Origin: AAA044-D11 sp009705075
GTDB lineage: Bacteria > Actinomycetota > Actinomycetes > Nanopelagicales > Nanopelagicaceae
Direction of reading: 5' to 3'
Length of the DNA stretch: 64,000 nt
Assembly: GCA_965268675.1 (NCBI GenBank)
Contig: OZ254179.1
Span: 1,116,001 to 1,180,000, forward strand
The notes beneath the pieces were generated by a model that saw nothing but the letters and a program-made list of their open reading frames with translations, was not told the origin of the DNA and did not search any database. This document shows, in pieces, positions 51,533 through 59,619 of this stretch (position 1 is the first letter of the stretch; each line of letters begins with the position of its first letter). The translations under genes were made by a program, and so were the position numbers.

Positions 51533-52867
51533 CTATTTTTTCTTGTTGTCGATCTCTTTGATCAACTTGAATTGGCCATCGCCAAGTTGACCCTGATTGG
51601 CATACATTTCTAACTTTGCTCTGGTATCTGCGATATCGAGGTTGCGCATTGTCAATTGTCCGATGCGATCGGTAGGACCAAATGCTGCATCTTCAGTCCG
51701 CTCCATGGATAACTTATCTGGGTGATAACTAAAACCTGGGCCTGTTGAATTTATGATTGAGAAATCATCACCGCGACGGAGGCGAATAGTTACTTCTCCG
51801 GTTACTGCCGATGCAACCCAACGCATTAGGGATTCTCGAAGCATTAGTGATTGTGGATCTAACCAGCGTCCTTCATATAGAAGACGGCCTAAACGGCGGC
51901 CTTCGGCATGATAATTCGCAATTGTGTCCTCGTTGTGAATCGCACTTATCAAACGCTCGTACCCAATATGTAAAAGCGCCATCCCTGGTGCTTCATAAAT
52001 GCCACGGCTCTTTGCCTCAATAATTCTATTTTCAATCTGATCCGACATTCCAAGTCCGTGGCGCCCACCGATTTCATTTACCTTCATCATCAAGGCAACA
52101 GCGCCCAGCTTCTCGCCATTAATTGCTACGGGGCGACCTTTGGAAAATTCAATCTTCACATCTTCAGATTCAATCTTTACCGAATCCTTCCAGAATGCAA
52201 CGCCCATGATTGGTTCAACTATTTCTAGTGAAGTATCAAGATTCTCTAAAGTTTTCGCTTCATGGGTTGCGCCAAGAATATTTGCATCGGTTGAATAAGC
52301 CTTCTCCACGCTATCGCGATAGGGCAATTTCCTTTTTGAAAGCCATTCAGACATCTCTTTACGTCCACCAAGTTCGGCAACAAAATCAGCATCGAGCCAT
52401 GGCTTATAAATCTTTAAATTTGGATTTGCAAGAAGTCCATAGCGATAAAAACGTTCAATGTCATTACCTTTATAAGTTGAGCCATCACCCCAGATTGAAA
52501 CGTTATCTTCTAGCATCGCGCGAACTAGAAGTGTTCCGGTTACCGCACGGCCTAGTGGTGTTGTATTGAAATAAGTTTTTCCACCTGAACGAATATGAAA
52601 TGCCCCGCAAGCAATTGCTGCGAAACCTTCTTCAACTAGCGCTTCTTTGCAATCAACAAGTTTCGATCCTTCGGCACCATATTCTTTTGCACGACCTGGA
52701 ACTGAATCAATATCTGGTTCATCATATTGGCCAAGATCTGCAGTGTAAGTAAAAGGGACTGCGCCTTTTTCGCGCATCCAGGCAACGGCGACAGAAGTGT
52801 CTAGGCCGCCCGAGAAGGCGATTCCTACTCTTTCACCAACCGGCAAGGATGCGAGGACTTTGGACAT
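51533..52867 (-). CDS. argG: Argininosuccinate synthase (long form)
   Basis: Joins citrulline and aspartate with ATP, the step after ArgF in arginine synthesis. The 444 aa match the longer argininosuccinate synthase type. The ATP loop is GIAFSGGLDTSVAVAWM, then YTADLGQYDEPD; the C-terminal half carries the citrulline-binding region (GRHGLGMSDQIENRI). The ATG at 52867 has TAGACT exactly 6 nt upstream and no Shine-Dalgarno sequence, like argF. Confidence 0.96.
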   Translation of the reverse strand: MSKVLASLPVGERVGIAFSGGLDTSVAVAWMREKGAVPFTYTADLGQYDEPDIDSVPGRAKEYGAEGSKLVDCKEALVEEGFAAIACGAFHIRSGGKTYFNTTPLGRAVTGTLLVRAMLEDNVSIWGDGSTYKGNDIERFYRYGLLANPNLKIYKPWLDADFVAELGGRKEMSEWLSKRKLPYRDSVEKAYSTDANILGATHEAKTLENLDTSLEIVEPIMGVAFWKDSVKIESEDVKIEFSKGRPVAINGEKLGAVALMMKVNEIGGRHGLGMSDQIENRIIEAKSRGIYEAPGMALLHIGYERLISAIHNEDTIANYHAEGRRLGRLLYEGRWLDPQSLMLRESLMRWVASAVTGEVTIRLRRGDDFSIINSTGPGFSYHPDKLSMERTEDAAFGPTDRIGQLTMRNLDIADTRAKLEMYANQGQLGDGQFKLIKEIDNKKK

Positions 52868-52873
52868 GTGAGG

Positions 52874-52879
52874 AGTCTA
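52874..52879 (-). promoter_or_regulatory. -10 element of a leaderless promoter (argG)
   Basis: TAGACT on the minus strand, 6 nt (CCTCAC) before the argG ATG. Confidence 0.5.
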
Positions 52880-52968
52880 GGACATCAGAGCAGAGAGCCG
52901 AAAACGATTACGTCGCGGCTAGATAGAAAGTCTTAGGCTATTTAACTAAAGGTGTCTGGCTATTGGAT

Positions 52969-53298
52969 CTATTGGATTGAGAGAGTAAGAATTTCGCTAA
53001 GCGCTCTCTTCCTCAGTGCTTCCAAGGGGCCATCTAATAAATCATGCAAGGTTTTACTGCTTGGGGCCGGATTTGAAAGTTCAGCCAAGACGCTGTCGAT
53101 TGAAAAAGTAAAGTTATTAATCTGTAAAGAAAGTTTGGCAATCTCTCTGACGCGGAAGTTAATTGCGTCAAGCGCGGTTGCAATAGATACCTCGTCCTTC
53201 GAATCTACCGATCTCTGCAAAATCGTTATCGAACCAGTAAGCGTCTTTATCTCACCAACAAGTCGATTTAAGTTGTTGAGTTCATTAGCGGTGCTCAC
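52969..53298 (-). CDS. Small helical hypothetical protein
   Basis: A 109 aa frame starting GTG 53298 with no recognised family. The sequence is helical and polar (MSTANELNNLNRLVGEIKTL, FSIDSVLAELSNPAPSSKTL, LRKRALSEILTLSIQ). A frame on the opposite strand (52952-53305) covers the same region but has the Ser/Cys/Arg-rich look of a shadow frame, so I favour the minus strand. A CATAAT hexamer lies 6 nt upstream of the GTG, similar to but not matching the TAnnnT pattern. Moderate confidence only. Confidence 0.5.
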   Translation of the reverse strand: MSTANELNNLNRLVGEIKTLTGSITILQRSVDSKDEVSIATALDAINFRVREIAKLSLQINNFTFSIDSVLAELSNPAPSSKTLHDLLDGPLEALRKRALSEILTLSIQ

Positions 53299-53449
53299 AG
53301 GTTAATTATGGCGTGAATTCAAGAAAAACAAAACAGATTGCAATTAATTGCGGCGAACAGATTCCTGTTATCCACAACTAATTCTCCCCAAACCTAAATT
53401 TCGCATTAATTCTAATCTCAATGTCAGTGCCATCCACAATGATTCAGAT

Positions 53450-54922
53450 ATGCAAAACAAAGTTGATGAAAAGCGAGTTGTAGGTGAACGCATTGCCGAA
53501 CTCCTCCATCTTCCTGCAGGAATTGCGGTTGTGAATGAACTTTGGGAAATTTCTCCAGATTCTCTGGACTATGCAGGGCGGGTAGATTATTTAGCTGCAC
53601 TTGAGAAGCAGAGCGGTTGGTTCAATGTATGGATGCAGAGCGCAATTATAGTTGTGGCTGGAAATGAGCCAAGTCGATCTGAATCTATGTATTCTGGAGT
53701 TGATGATTCTGAACGAGAAGAAATTGCAACAGCGCTACGCATGTCTGGCGCAACAGCGCAAAGCCGAATAGACGTCGCAAGAACTCTGACTCAATATCTT
53801 CCTGGCGCTACTGCAGCGCTTGCAATTGGTGATATCTCGCCTGCACATGCCAATGTAATTGCTAGAGAAAGTGCGCAATTAATTCGACAGGGCGTTGCTC
53901 CTGAAGTTTTGAAGTTAATTGAAGATGAAGCCATTGCACATGCAGAGTTTCACACTCCTGCCCAGGTAGCAAACAAAGTTCGATCATGCATTGCCATGTT
54001 CGCGCCAGATCAATTTGAGTCAGCGGCAGTTGAAGAAAAAACGACGCGAAAAGTTTCCTGCTATCCCAATGCAAATGGGATGGCAACTATCGTTGCTTTT
54101 CTACCTGCGCCAGATGCTCAAACAATCATGTTGGCGATTGATAGATTGGCTCACAAGACGAATGGTGTTGCGAGAGAAAAACTTCGCGCTTTCCAAAAGC
54201 AGAACGGCTACAGGATGCGCGCCAATGCAGGCGCCGCGCACCAGCGCACCGAGCAAGAATCTGGTTTAAACAGTAGCTCTGGTTTAAATGGCCTATCTGA
54301 CTCTGATAAAAGTGCTCGCTTCAATCTAACGGATTTCAGCGCTGACCTCATGGATCCAATGGATGCACATCGCGCTGATGCATTAACTGCAATTGCCGCA
54401 CTTTTTCTTGATACCAACGAAGAGCAAGTGATGAATCATGGGCGTCCAGTAACTGTTAATTTAACAATAGATTTGCCAACACTTCTTGGGCTTGCTGAAA
54501 ATCCTGGACAACTAAATGGATACGGCCCAATACCTGCTGCCGTTGCTCGTGAGCTTGCCGCAGATGGAAAGTGGCGAAAATTTATTACCGATCCAACAAC
54601 CGGGAACCTGCTTGATTTTGGTCGTGAAAGTTATTTACCTCCGCAAGTTCTACGAGATTTCTTATTGGCAAGAGATAGGACTTGCAGATTTCCTGGATGT
54701 AGACGATCTGGAATAAAAGGTGAAATTGACCATGCAATTCCTTGGGAAGAGGGTGGGGAAACTTCACCGAAAAATCTTGGAATTCTCTGCAAAAGACATC
54801 ATCAGTTAAAAACACATGGCGGTTGGAAACTTGAAAGCTTCGAAGATGGCTCTTGCCAATGGACTTCACCACTTGGCAAAAAGAGATTCGTTCCTGCTCG
54901 CCCGATGGACGAAGTCGCGTAG
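53450..54922 (+). CDS. DUF222 / HNH endonuclease domain protein
   Basis: A 490 aa protein of the actinobacterial 13E12-repeat type. A DUF222 region (about residues 1-360, with ATALRMSGATAQSRIDVA and GDISPAHANVIARES) precedes a C-terminal HNH nuclease: RDRTCRFPGCRRSGIKGEIDHAIPW, then NLGILCKRHHQLKTH. These have the zinc-cysteines and H-N-H residues. I use ATG 53450; the longer frame opens with a TTG at 53348 in AT-rich sequence without a ribosome binding site. A TAATCT at 53413 could be its -10. Such genes are often multicopy or mobile in larger actinobacteria. Biological role unknown. Confidence 0.85.
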   Translation: MQNKVDEKRVVGERIAELLHLPAGIAVVNELWEISPDSLDYAGRVDYLAALEKQSGWFNVWMQSAIIVVAGNEPSRSESMYSGVDDSEREEIATALRMSGATAQSRIDVARTLTQYLPGATAALAIGDISPAHANVIARESAQLIRQGVAPEVLKLIEDEAIAHAEFHTPAQVANKVRSCIAMFAPDQFESAAVEEKTTRKVSCYPNANGMATIVAFLPAPDAQTIMLAIDRLAHKTNGVAREKLRAFQKQNGYRMRANAGAAHQRTEQESGLNSSSGLNGLSDSDKSARFNLTDFSADLMDPMDAHRADALTAIAALFLDTNEEQVMNHGRPVTVNLTIDLPTLLGLAENPGQLNGYGPIPAAVARELAADGKWRKFITDPTTGNLLDFGRESYLPPQVLRDFLLARDRTCRFPGCRRSGIKGEIDHAIPWEEGGETSPKNLGILCKRHHQLKTHGGWKLESFEDGSCQWTSPLGKKRFVPARPMDEVA

Positions 54923-54930
54923 CAGGTTGC

Positions 54931-54936
54931 TATTCT
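54931..54936 (+). promoter_or_regulatory. -10 element of a leaderless promoter (54943 gene)
   Basis: TATTCT followed by exactly 6 nt (TCTCTT) and the ATG at 54943. Confidence 0.45.
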
Positions 54937-54942
54937 TCTCTT

Positions 54943-55224
54943 ATGGAATCTCTCGCCCTGTTGGTCACAATCATGATTTTGATTTCACTTTTAGGCGCAC
55001 CTATTGGTTGGGCAATTCTGAAAATTCCTACTCGTAAACCATCAACCACAATGATTAAGAAAATCACATCATTTATTTTCACGCTTTTTGGTTTAATGAT
55101 TGGAACTTCGATACTAATGTCTGGCCCTGCAATCGGTGGAGTAGTAATTGCAATTATTTCGATTACCACATCGATTTATGTTCTAATTAAGATTTGGCTC
55201 GATAAAACATATTGGGAGCACTAG
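54943..55224 (+). CDS. Small membrane protein (hypothetical)
   Basis: A 93 aa frame beginning MESLALLVTIMILISLLGAP with three hydrophobic segments (about residues 4-25, 40-60, 63-84) and few charged residues. No family recognised. I use ATG 54943 rather than the longer frame that overlaps the HNH gene, because TATTCT lies 6 nt upstream and only this part has membrane-like composition. It stands alone between the HNH gene and tmRNA. Confidence 0.6.
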   Translation: MESLALLVTIMILISLLGAPIGWAILKIPTRKPSTTMIKKITSFIFTLFGLMIGTSILMSGPAIGGVVIAIISITTSIYVLIKIWLDKTYWEH

Positions 55225-55261
55225 TAAAACTAGTAAAAATTAGCGCGCAAAGTTCTCGCTA

Positions 55262-55635
55262 TGGTGGAGGTGCCGGGAATCGAACCCGGGTCCTCTAGAG
55301 CAAAATCAGGGCTTCTACGGGCGTAGTGTTCTATTCGTTTTCTCAGTTCTGACTCTCACAAACACATGTAGTCAACGAACTCAGTTACAGATTTATTTCC
55401 CCGATAGTGTCCGTAACACCATTATCAAGTGAGCTCTCTAGCGACGCTAACATCCAAGCCGAGAGCACTCTTGGGTTAACGGATTCACTTAAATCGCTTA
55501 GGCAGCGATAGCGAAATCAGTGCGATTTGCATCTGCACTTATGTGTTGCACGGGTTTCATGGTTTACGAGATCATCCCGGCTTCCTCGGCCCGCTTCACC
55601 TGACTCAACAACTAAAGTCGAGACCGTTCACCCCC
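55262..55635 (-). ncRNA. ssrA: Transfer-messenger RNA (tmRNA, ssrA)
   Basis: Rescues stalled ribosomes and tags the nascent chain for proteolysis. Acceptor arms GGGGGTG at 55629-55635 and CACCTCC pair (with one G-U), and the T-arm with GGGTTCGATTCCCG is intact. CCA is encoded at 55262-55264. The tag is read from GCA as ADANRTDFAIAA followed by TAA. Total length is about 374 nt. It lies 213 bp downstream of smpB on the same strand, as in many bacteria. Confidence 0.95.
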
Positions 55636-55667
55636 ATGATGGTTGTGGAACATGAAGCAATTACTAC

Positions 55668-55699
55668 TTCCATATTTAGTTTTTTCCATATTTAGTTCT
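55668..55699. repeat. 16-bp tandem duplication upstream of ssrA
   Basis: TTCCATATTTAGTT occurs at 55668 and 55684, period 16. It lies 33-64 nt before the tmRNA 5-prime end, in its promoter region. Confidence 0.75.
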
Positions 55700-55739
55700 T
55701 TCCAATACCCATAAATATCTACTTTTAGATATCTATGAG

Positions 55740-55757
55740 CGCCTTAATTGTAAGGCG
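55740..55757. other. Perfect 7-bp hairpin between smpB and ssrA
   Basis: CGCCTTA-ATTG-TAAGGCG, perfect inverted repeat without an adjacent U-run, so its role as terminator or processing site is open. Confidence 0.4.
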
Positions 55758-55785
55758 TTGCAGAGTTTTAAGATAATTGCCTTAA

Positions 55786-55820
55786 CCAAAGGGCAACTTG
55801 GCATCCAACTGAGCCCTTGG
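55786..55820 (-). terminator. Putative smpB terminator hairpin
   Basis: An extended imperfect hairpin (minus strand: CCAAGGGC and TTGG pair with CCAA and GCCCTTTGG around a 3-nt loop) starting about 29 nt after the smpB stop. The U-tract is weak. Confidence 0.45.
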
Positions 55821-55848
55821 ATTCAAGTTAGATGCTTTAAGTTACGAG

Positions 55849-56331
55849 CTAACGCTCAGATTTTCCAGAGGTGCGCCTTGAAAGTTCACGGGTAATTTCT
55901 CGATTTGCCTGTTGCTCCATCAGGGTGGCGCGCTTGTCATGCGCCTTCTTTCCTTTAGCCAAAGCCAGTTCGATTTTGGCTATTCCATCTTTAAAGTAAA
56001 TGGAAAGAGGCACAAGTGTTAGACCGCCTTGCTTAGTCTCGGCAGTCAATTTTTCTATCTCCTTCTTATGAAGAAGTAATTTACGTTCGCGACGTGGCGA
56101 ATGGTTATTCCAAGTCCCTTCCGTATATTCAGGAATATGGACGCCGCTTAACCAAAGTTCCCCGTTATTAACCATCGCGAAACCATCAACGAGAGATGCT
56201 CGCCCTGCTCGCAACGATTTAACCTCTGTTCCGCTTAGAACAATTCCACATTCAAAAACTTCTTCTATGAAGTAGTCATGGCGAGCACTTTTATTCTGTG
56301 CAATTAGCTTCTTACCCAGCTCTTTAACCAT
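55849..56331 (-). CDS. smpB: SsrA-binding protein SmpB
   Basis: Binds tmRNA and delivers it to stalled ribosomes. The 160 aa start MVKELGKKLIAQNKSARHDY, then FECGIVLSGTEVKSLRAGRASLVDGF and EYTEGTWNNHSPRRERKLLLH; the basic C-terminal tail is LSRRTSGKSER. I use ATG 56331 because GAGGTGG precedes it; an in-frame GTG at 56340 lies inside that ribosome binding site. ssrA is the next feature downstream. Confidence 0.96.
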   Translation of the reverse strand: MVKELGKKLIAQNKSARHDYFIEEVFECGIVLSGTEVKSLRAGRASLVDGFAMVNNGELWLSGVHIPEYTEGTWNNHSPRRERKLLLHKKEIEKLTAETKQGGLTLVPLSIYFKDGIAKIELALAKGKKAHDKRATLMEQQANREITRELSRRTSGKSER

Positions 56332-56565
56332 TATGACCACCTCATTTCTCTCTCAATTATTGTGCTTTTCTAGTTGTACTAAATAGAACTTAACTTCTTA
56401 AGCGCATTGAAATCTTCCAGGAATTCTCCGAATTCCATACCTTGCACGTATTACAGAGCCAAGGATACGCGACTTAGGAGGATTGAAGTTGCAGATTTTC
56501 CTACACGGAAAACAGATTTGCATCATTAAATTAGCGCTGTGAACTCGAACGCCTAGGCTTCCTGT

Positions 56566-57714
56566 CTAGTTCTTGCTAAATGTTGCCAAGCCACTCAAGA
56601 CTTGAAGTGCCTTCGCTATTTCTTGACTCTCTGGAACCAGTAAATCTGGAGCAATACCTACTTGATCAATTATCCGACCATTTGGCGTTCGATATTTTCC
56701 AATTGTAATTTCAAGTTGGGAGCCATCTACTAATTCAATAATTTCTTGGACAGTGCCTTTCCCATAACTTTTCTCACCAATTATTACTGCGCGATTATGG
56801 TCTTGAAGTGCGCCTGCAATTACTTCGGCAGAACTTGCAGTAGAACGATTTATAAGAACTGTCATTGGTGAGGAGACTACGGCTTTTTTCTTTGATTCCA
56901 AGATGACATCTGAATCATTCTTTCTGGTATATGAAACTATTGTGGCCTCACGCAAAAAAATTGAAGTTAGATCAACGGCGACTTCGATTAGACCGCCTGG
57001 ATTATCGCGTAGATCTAAGACGATTCCGCCTTTATGTGAATACTTGTTGAGTGCAACAGCCACTTCTGAAGCTACTTGACCTGTAATTGCCGATACTTGG
57101 ATATACACGATGTTGGGCGCCAATTGGTAGGCAACTACATCGCCATTAAGAATAGATTCGCGAGTAATTTTCAATCTAATTTGTTCCTGATTGCGTTCAA
57201 GTCCAATTTGCAATGATGTGTTGGGATTTCCACGAAGCGCTGCAACTGCTGTTGCAATAGATGCGCCATCCATTCCAACTCCGTTTATATCAATTAGTGC
57301 ATCCAGAACCAGGACACCTGCCCTAGCAGCCGGAGAATTAGGTTGCACATTTGATACTTCAAGAATTCCAGTTTTATTCTTACGCAACCAGATTCCAATC
57401 CCGCTGTAACGTCCTTCAAGACTTTGATTTAGCTCATCAACACTCTCTTTTGGAAAATAGTTCGCCCACTGATCGCCTGAGGCTTTAAGAACAGCTTCAA
57501 TTGCGGCCCGCTCTAAGACGTTGCGTTTTGGCGGGGTTGGATTCTTGGCAAGAATTTTGGATATTGATTGTTCTACCGGGGATTTGTTTCTGGATTGACC
57601 AACGTAATCTCCAAGTGCAAATGCAAGAATTATTGCGAGCGATGCAATAGCTGCCGTGGCGCTAAACCCCGCGCTGCGAAATCGCGCACTAAAAGATTGC
57701 CATGGGGAAAGCAT
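56566..57714 (-). CDS. S41 family C-terminal processing peptidase
   Basis: Envelope serine protease of the CtpA/Tsp family. The 382 aa include an N-terminal membrane anchor at about residues 15-35, a PDZ domain (NVQPNSPAARAGVLVLDALIDINGVGM), and the catalytic domain with Ser in INRSTASSAEVIAGAL and Lys in IGEKSYGKGTVQE. It lies between ftsX and smpB as in many actinobacteria. Relatives act on peptidoglycan hydrolases or their regulators, consistent with its FtsEX neighbourhood. Confidence 0.92.
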   Translation of the reverse strand: MLSPWQSFSARFRSAGFSATAAIASLAIILAFALGDYVGQSRNKSPVEQSISKILAKNPTPPKRNVLERAAIEAVLKASGDQWANYFPKESVDELNQSLEGRYSGIGIWLRKNKTGILEVSNVQPNSPAARAGVLVLDALIDINGVGMDGASIATAVAALRGNPNTSLQIGLERNQEQIRLKITRESILNGDVVAYQLAPNIVYIQVSAITGQVASEVAVALNKYSHKGGIVLDLRDNPGGLIEVAVDLTSIFLREATIVSYTRKNDSDVILESKKKAVVSSPMTVLINRSTASSAEVIAGALQDHNRAVIIGEKSYGKGTVQEIIELVDGSQLEITIGKYRTPNGRIIDQVGIAPDLLVPESQEIAKALQVLSGLATFSKN

Positions 57715-57757
57715 TTGCGAATTCTGCTAGCAATATCTGAAATTGGCAAAGTTACGC

Positions 57758-57837
57758 GAAGATTTACTACTTAAACCCTCGGGTATTTGCGCGAGGTGAA
57801 GATTTACTACTTAAACCTTCAGGTATTTGCGCAGGGT
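57758..57837. repeat. 40-bp tandem duplication covering the ftsX 3-prime end
   Basis: Two head-to-tail copies (57758-57797 and 57798-57837), 36 of 40 positions identical. The second copy contains the last ftsX codons and stop; the first copy is untranslated and encodes RKYPRV-stop in the corresponding frame. Confidence 0.85.
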
Positions 57838-58713
57838 AAGTATTGAAGCGACTGTTGAAACCACAAATCCTGTTAGGAGAAGAATTCCTGAGGCAACCCA
57901 AACATCTGACCAAGTGAAGAATTTAGTAAAACTGAGAAGTGGTGCGATTCTCGAATCGACGAGTAATTTAAATGCTGATAACAGCCCTGTCGAGAAGACC
58001 CAGCCAACAAGGGCAGAGAAAATTCCTTCAAGCAAGAATGGGAGTTGGATTGAGAAAGATGAAGCACCAACTAATTTCATTACGCCAGTTTCACGCCGGC
58101 GATTAAATGCGGCAATTCTTAATGTGTTGCTTATCAAGAGAGCAGCGGTTAGAACGCTGGCTAAACCAATTGCCAAAGCGCCATCTCTCAAGACGCCCAA
58201 TAACTTGAAGAATTTCTCCAGGATAGACCTTTGGTCTTGAACCGAATCAACGCCAGGTCGCCCAGCAAATGCGCTCTGCATAACAGCGAACTTTGTGGGA
58301 TCTTTCAATTTTACGCGATAGGACTCGGGTAGTTGATCTTGCGTAACATTTTGGGCAATTGCTGAGCCCTTAAATCTCTCTTGAAAATGTATGAAAGCTT
58401 GAGATTGTGATTCATAATAAACTTTTTCAACAACAGGAAGCGCTTCAATATCTGCTTTTATTAAATCACGCTGTTCTTGTGAAACTGGGCCGCTTGCACA
58501 AGAAGATGATTCAGAGAGCGAACCGCAGAGGAACACGGATACTTCAATCTTGTCATACCAATAATCTTTCATCACTCGAACTTGTGAGTTTGCAAGTAAT
58601 CCAATTCCTAGAAGAGTAAGTGAAATAGCGACCGTAATCATTACCGCAAAGGTCATCGTAAGATTTCGACGTAGACCGATTCTTACCTCGCTGAAAAGAA
58701 ATCCTGCTCTCAT
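57811..58713 (-). CDS. ftsX: Cell division protein FtsX
   Basis: Membrane part of the FtsEX ABC complex that activates septal peptidoglycan hydrolases. The 300 aa start MRAGFLFSEVRIGLRRNLTM. A first helix at about 22-42 is followed by an extracellular domain to about 165, and three more helices form the FtsX domain (IGLASVLTAALLISNTLRIAAFNRRRE; GVMKLVGASSF). The C-terminal end lies in a 40-bp tandem duplication. ATG 58713, 9 nt after ftsE. Confidence 0.96.
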   Translation of the reverse strand: MRAGFLFSEVRIGLRRNLTMTFAVMITVAISLTLLGIGLLANSQVRVMKDYWYDKIEVSVFLCGSLSESSSCASGPVSQEQRDLIKADIEALPVVEKVYYESQSQAFIHFQERFKGSAIAQNVTQDQLPESYRVKLKDPTKFAVMQSAFAGRPGVDSVQDQRSILEKFFKLLGVLRDGALAIGLASVLTAALLISNTLRIAAFNRRRETGVMKLVGASSFSIQLPFLLEGIFSALVGWVFSTGLLSAFKLLVDSRIAPLLSFTKFFTWSDVWVASGILLLTGFVVSTVASILTLRKYLKV

Positions 58714-58722
58714 ATTCCGCCC

Positions 58723-59412
58723 CTATCCCGCATATCCATAAACACCACGGACTTGATCGCGAATTACGTGTCCGCCCTCAAGTTCAATTACTCGTTTACG
58801 CATTGAATCCACAATTTTTGAATCGTGAGTTGCCATAACAACAGTTGTTCCTTCACGATTGATCCGATCAAGAAGTTTCATGATTCCAACGCTCGTGGCC
58901 GGATCTAAATTTCCGGTTGGTTCATCTGCAATAAGTATTGCAGGGCGACTTACATATGCTCGAGCAATTGCAACGCGCTGTTGCTCACCACCGGAAAGTT
59001 CTGATGGCTTCCGGTCAGATTTCTCTTCAAGGCCAACAAGTTCCAAGACTTCTGGAACTTCCCGATTAATTTCTTTCTGTGAATACCCAAGAACATGAAG
59101 CGTGAATGCAACATTCTCAAATACGGTCTTGTTTGGGAGTAAACGAAAATCTTGGAAAACAGTTCCGACTTGTCTGCGAAGTTCTGGAATCTTGTGGGCA
59201 GAAAGGGTATTCAATTCTTTACCCGCAACAATAATTTCGCCACTAGTTGGTCGCTCTTCACGTAGAACTAATCTTAGGAAGGTCGATTTACCTGAACCTG
59301 AAAGCCCAACAAGGAAAACGAACTCGCCTTTAAGAATGTCAATATTTACCGAATCCAAAGCAGCATGATCTTGCTTCGGATAAATCTTTGAAACATTTTC
59401 AAAACGAATCAT
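58723..59412 (-). CDS. ftsE: Cell division ATP-binding protein FtsE
   Basis: ABC ATPase partner of FtsX. The 229 aa show Walker A LVGLSGSGKST, the signature LSGGEQQRVAIARA, Walker B ILIADEPTG and the switch histidine in MATHDSKIV. I use ATG 59412 because AAGGAGG lies 6 nt before it and it gives the canonical MIRFENVSKIYP start; the longer in-frame ATG 59442 is not supported. Next gene upstream is prfB, as in most actinobacteria. Confidence 0.97.
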   Translation of the reverse strand: MIRFENVSKIYPKQDHAALDSVNIDILKGEFVFLVGLSGSGKSTFLRLVLREERPTSGEIIVAGKELNTLSAHKIPELRRQVGTVFQDFRLLPNKTVFENVAFTLHVLGYSQKEINREVPEVLELVGLEEKSDRKPSELSGGEQQRVAIARAYVSRPAILIADEPTGNLDPATSVGIMKLLDRINREGTTVVMATHDSKIVDSMRKRVIELEGGHVIRDQVRGVYGYAG

Positions 59413-59619
59413 GTACGCCTCCTTGAACATGTTGCAAATCAATCGATAGTCGAAACTTCAGGTCTGCGAAAAAGTTGAATTCGAAAATCTACTCTTCCCT
59501 CGATGCCTATATCGGAAGTTTAGGCAAGAACTAAGGCTCAAGCACGGAAATACGCGCGAAAATGGCTGTGAGATTTCTGAAATTTAAGCGTAATTGAGTG
59601 TGATTTTATTTATTTACTA

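Noticed and set aside
52952..53305. 117-aa plus-strand frame opposite the 52969 gene
   Set aside because: Composition and lack of start signals look like a shadow frame of the minus-strand helical protein.
53368..53377. TTATCCACA, a perfect DnaA-box 9-mer, upstream of the HNH gene
   Set aside because: Single copy, no cluster or AT-rich unwinding element and no dnaA/dnaN nearby; one chance hit is expected in a window this size.
53450..54922. HNH gene as part of a mobile element or restriction system
   Set aside because: No partner methyltransferase, integrase, terminal repeats or att-like duplication around it.
56475..56520. Strong AGGAGG followed by a TTG frame of about 17-19 codons on the plus strand
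   Set aside because: Too short, no recognised sequence, no promoter hexamer; most likely chance.
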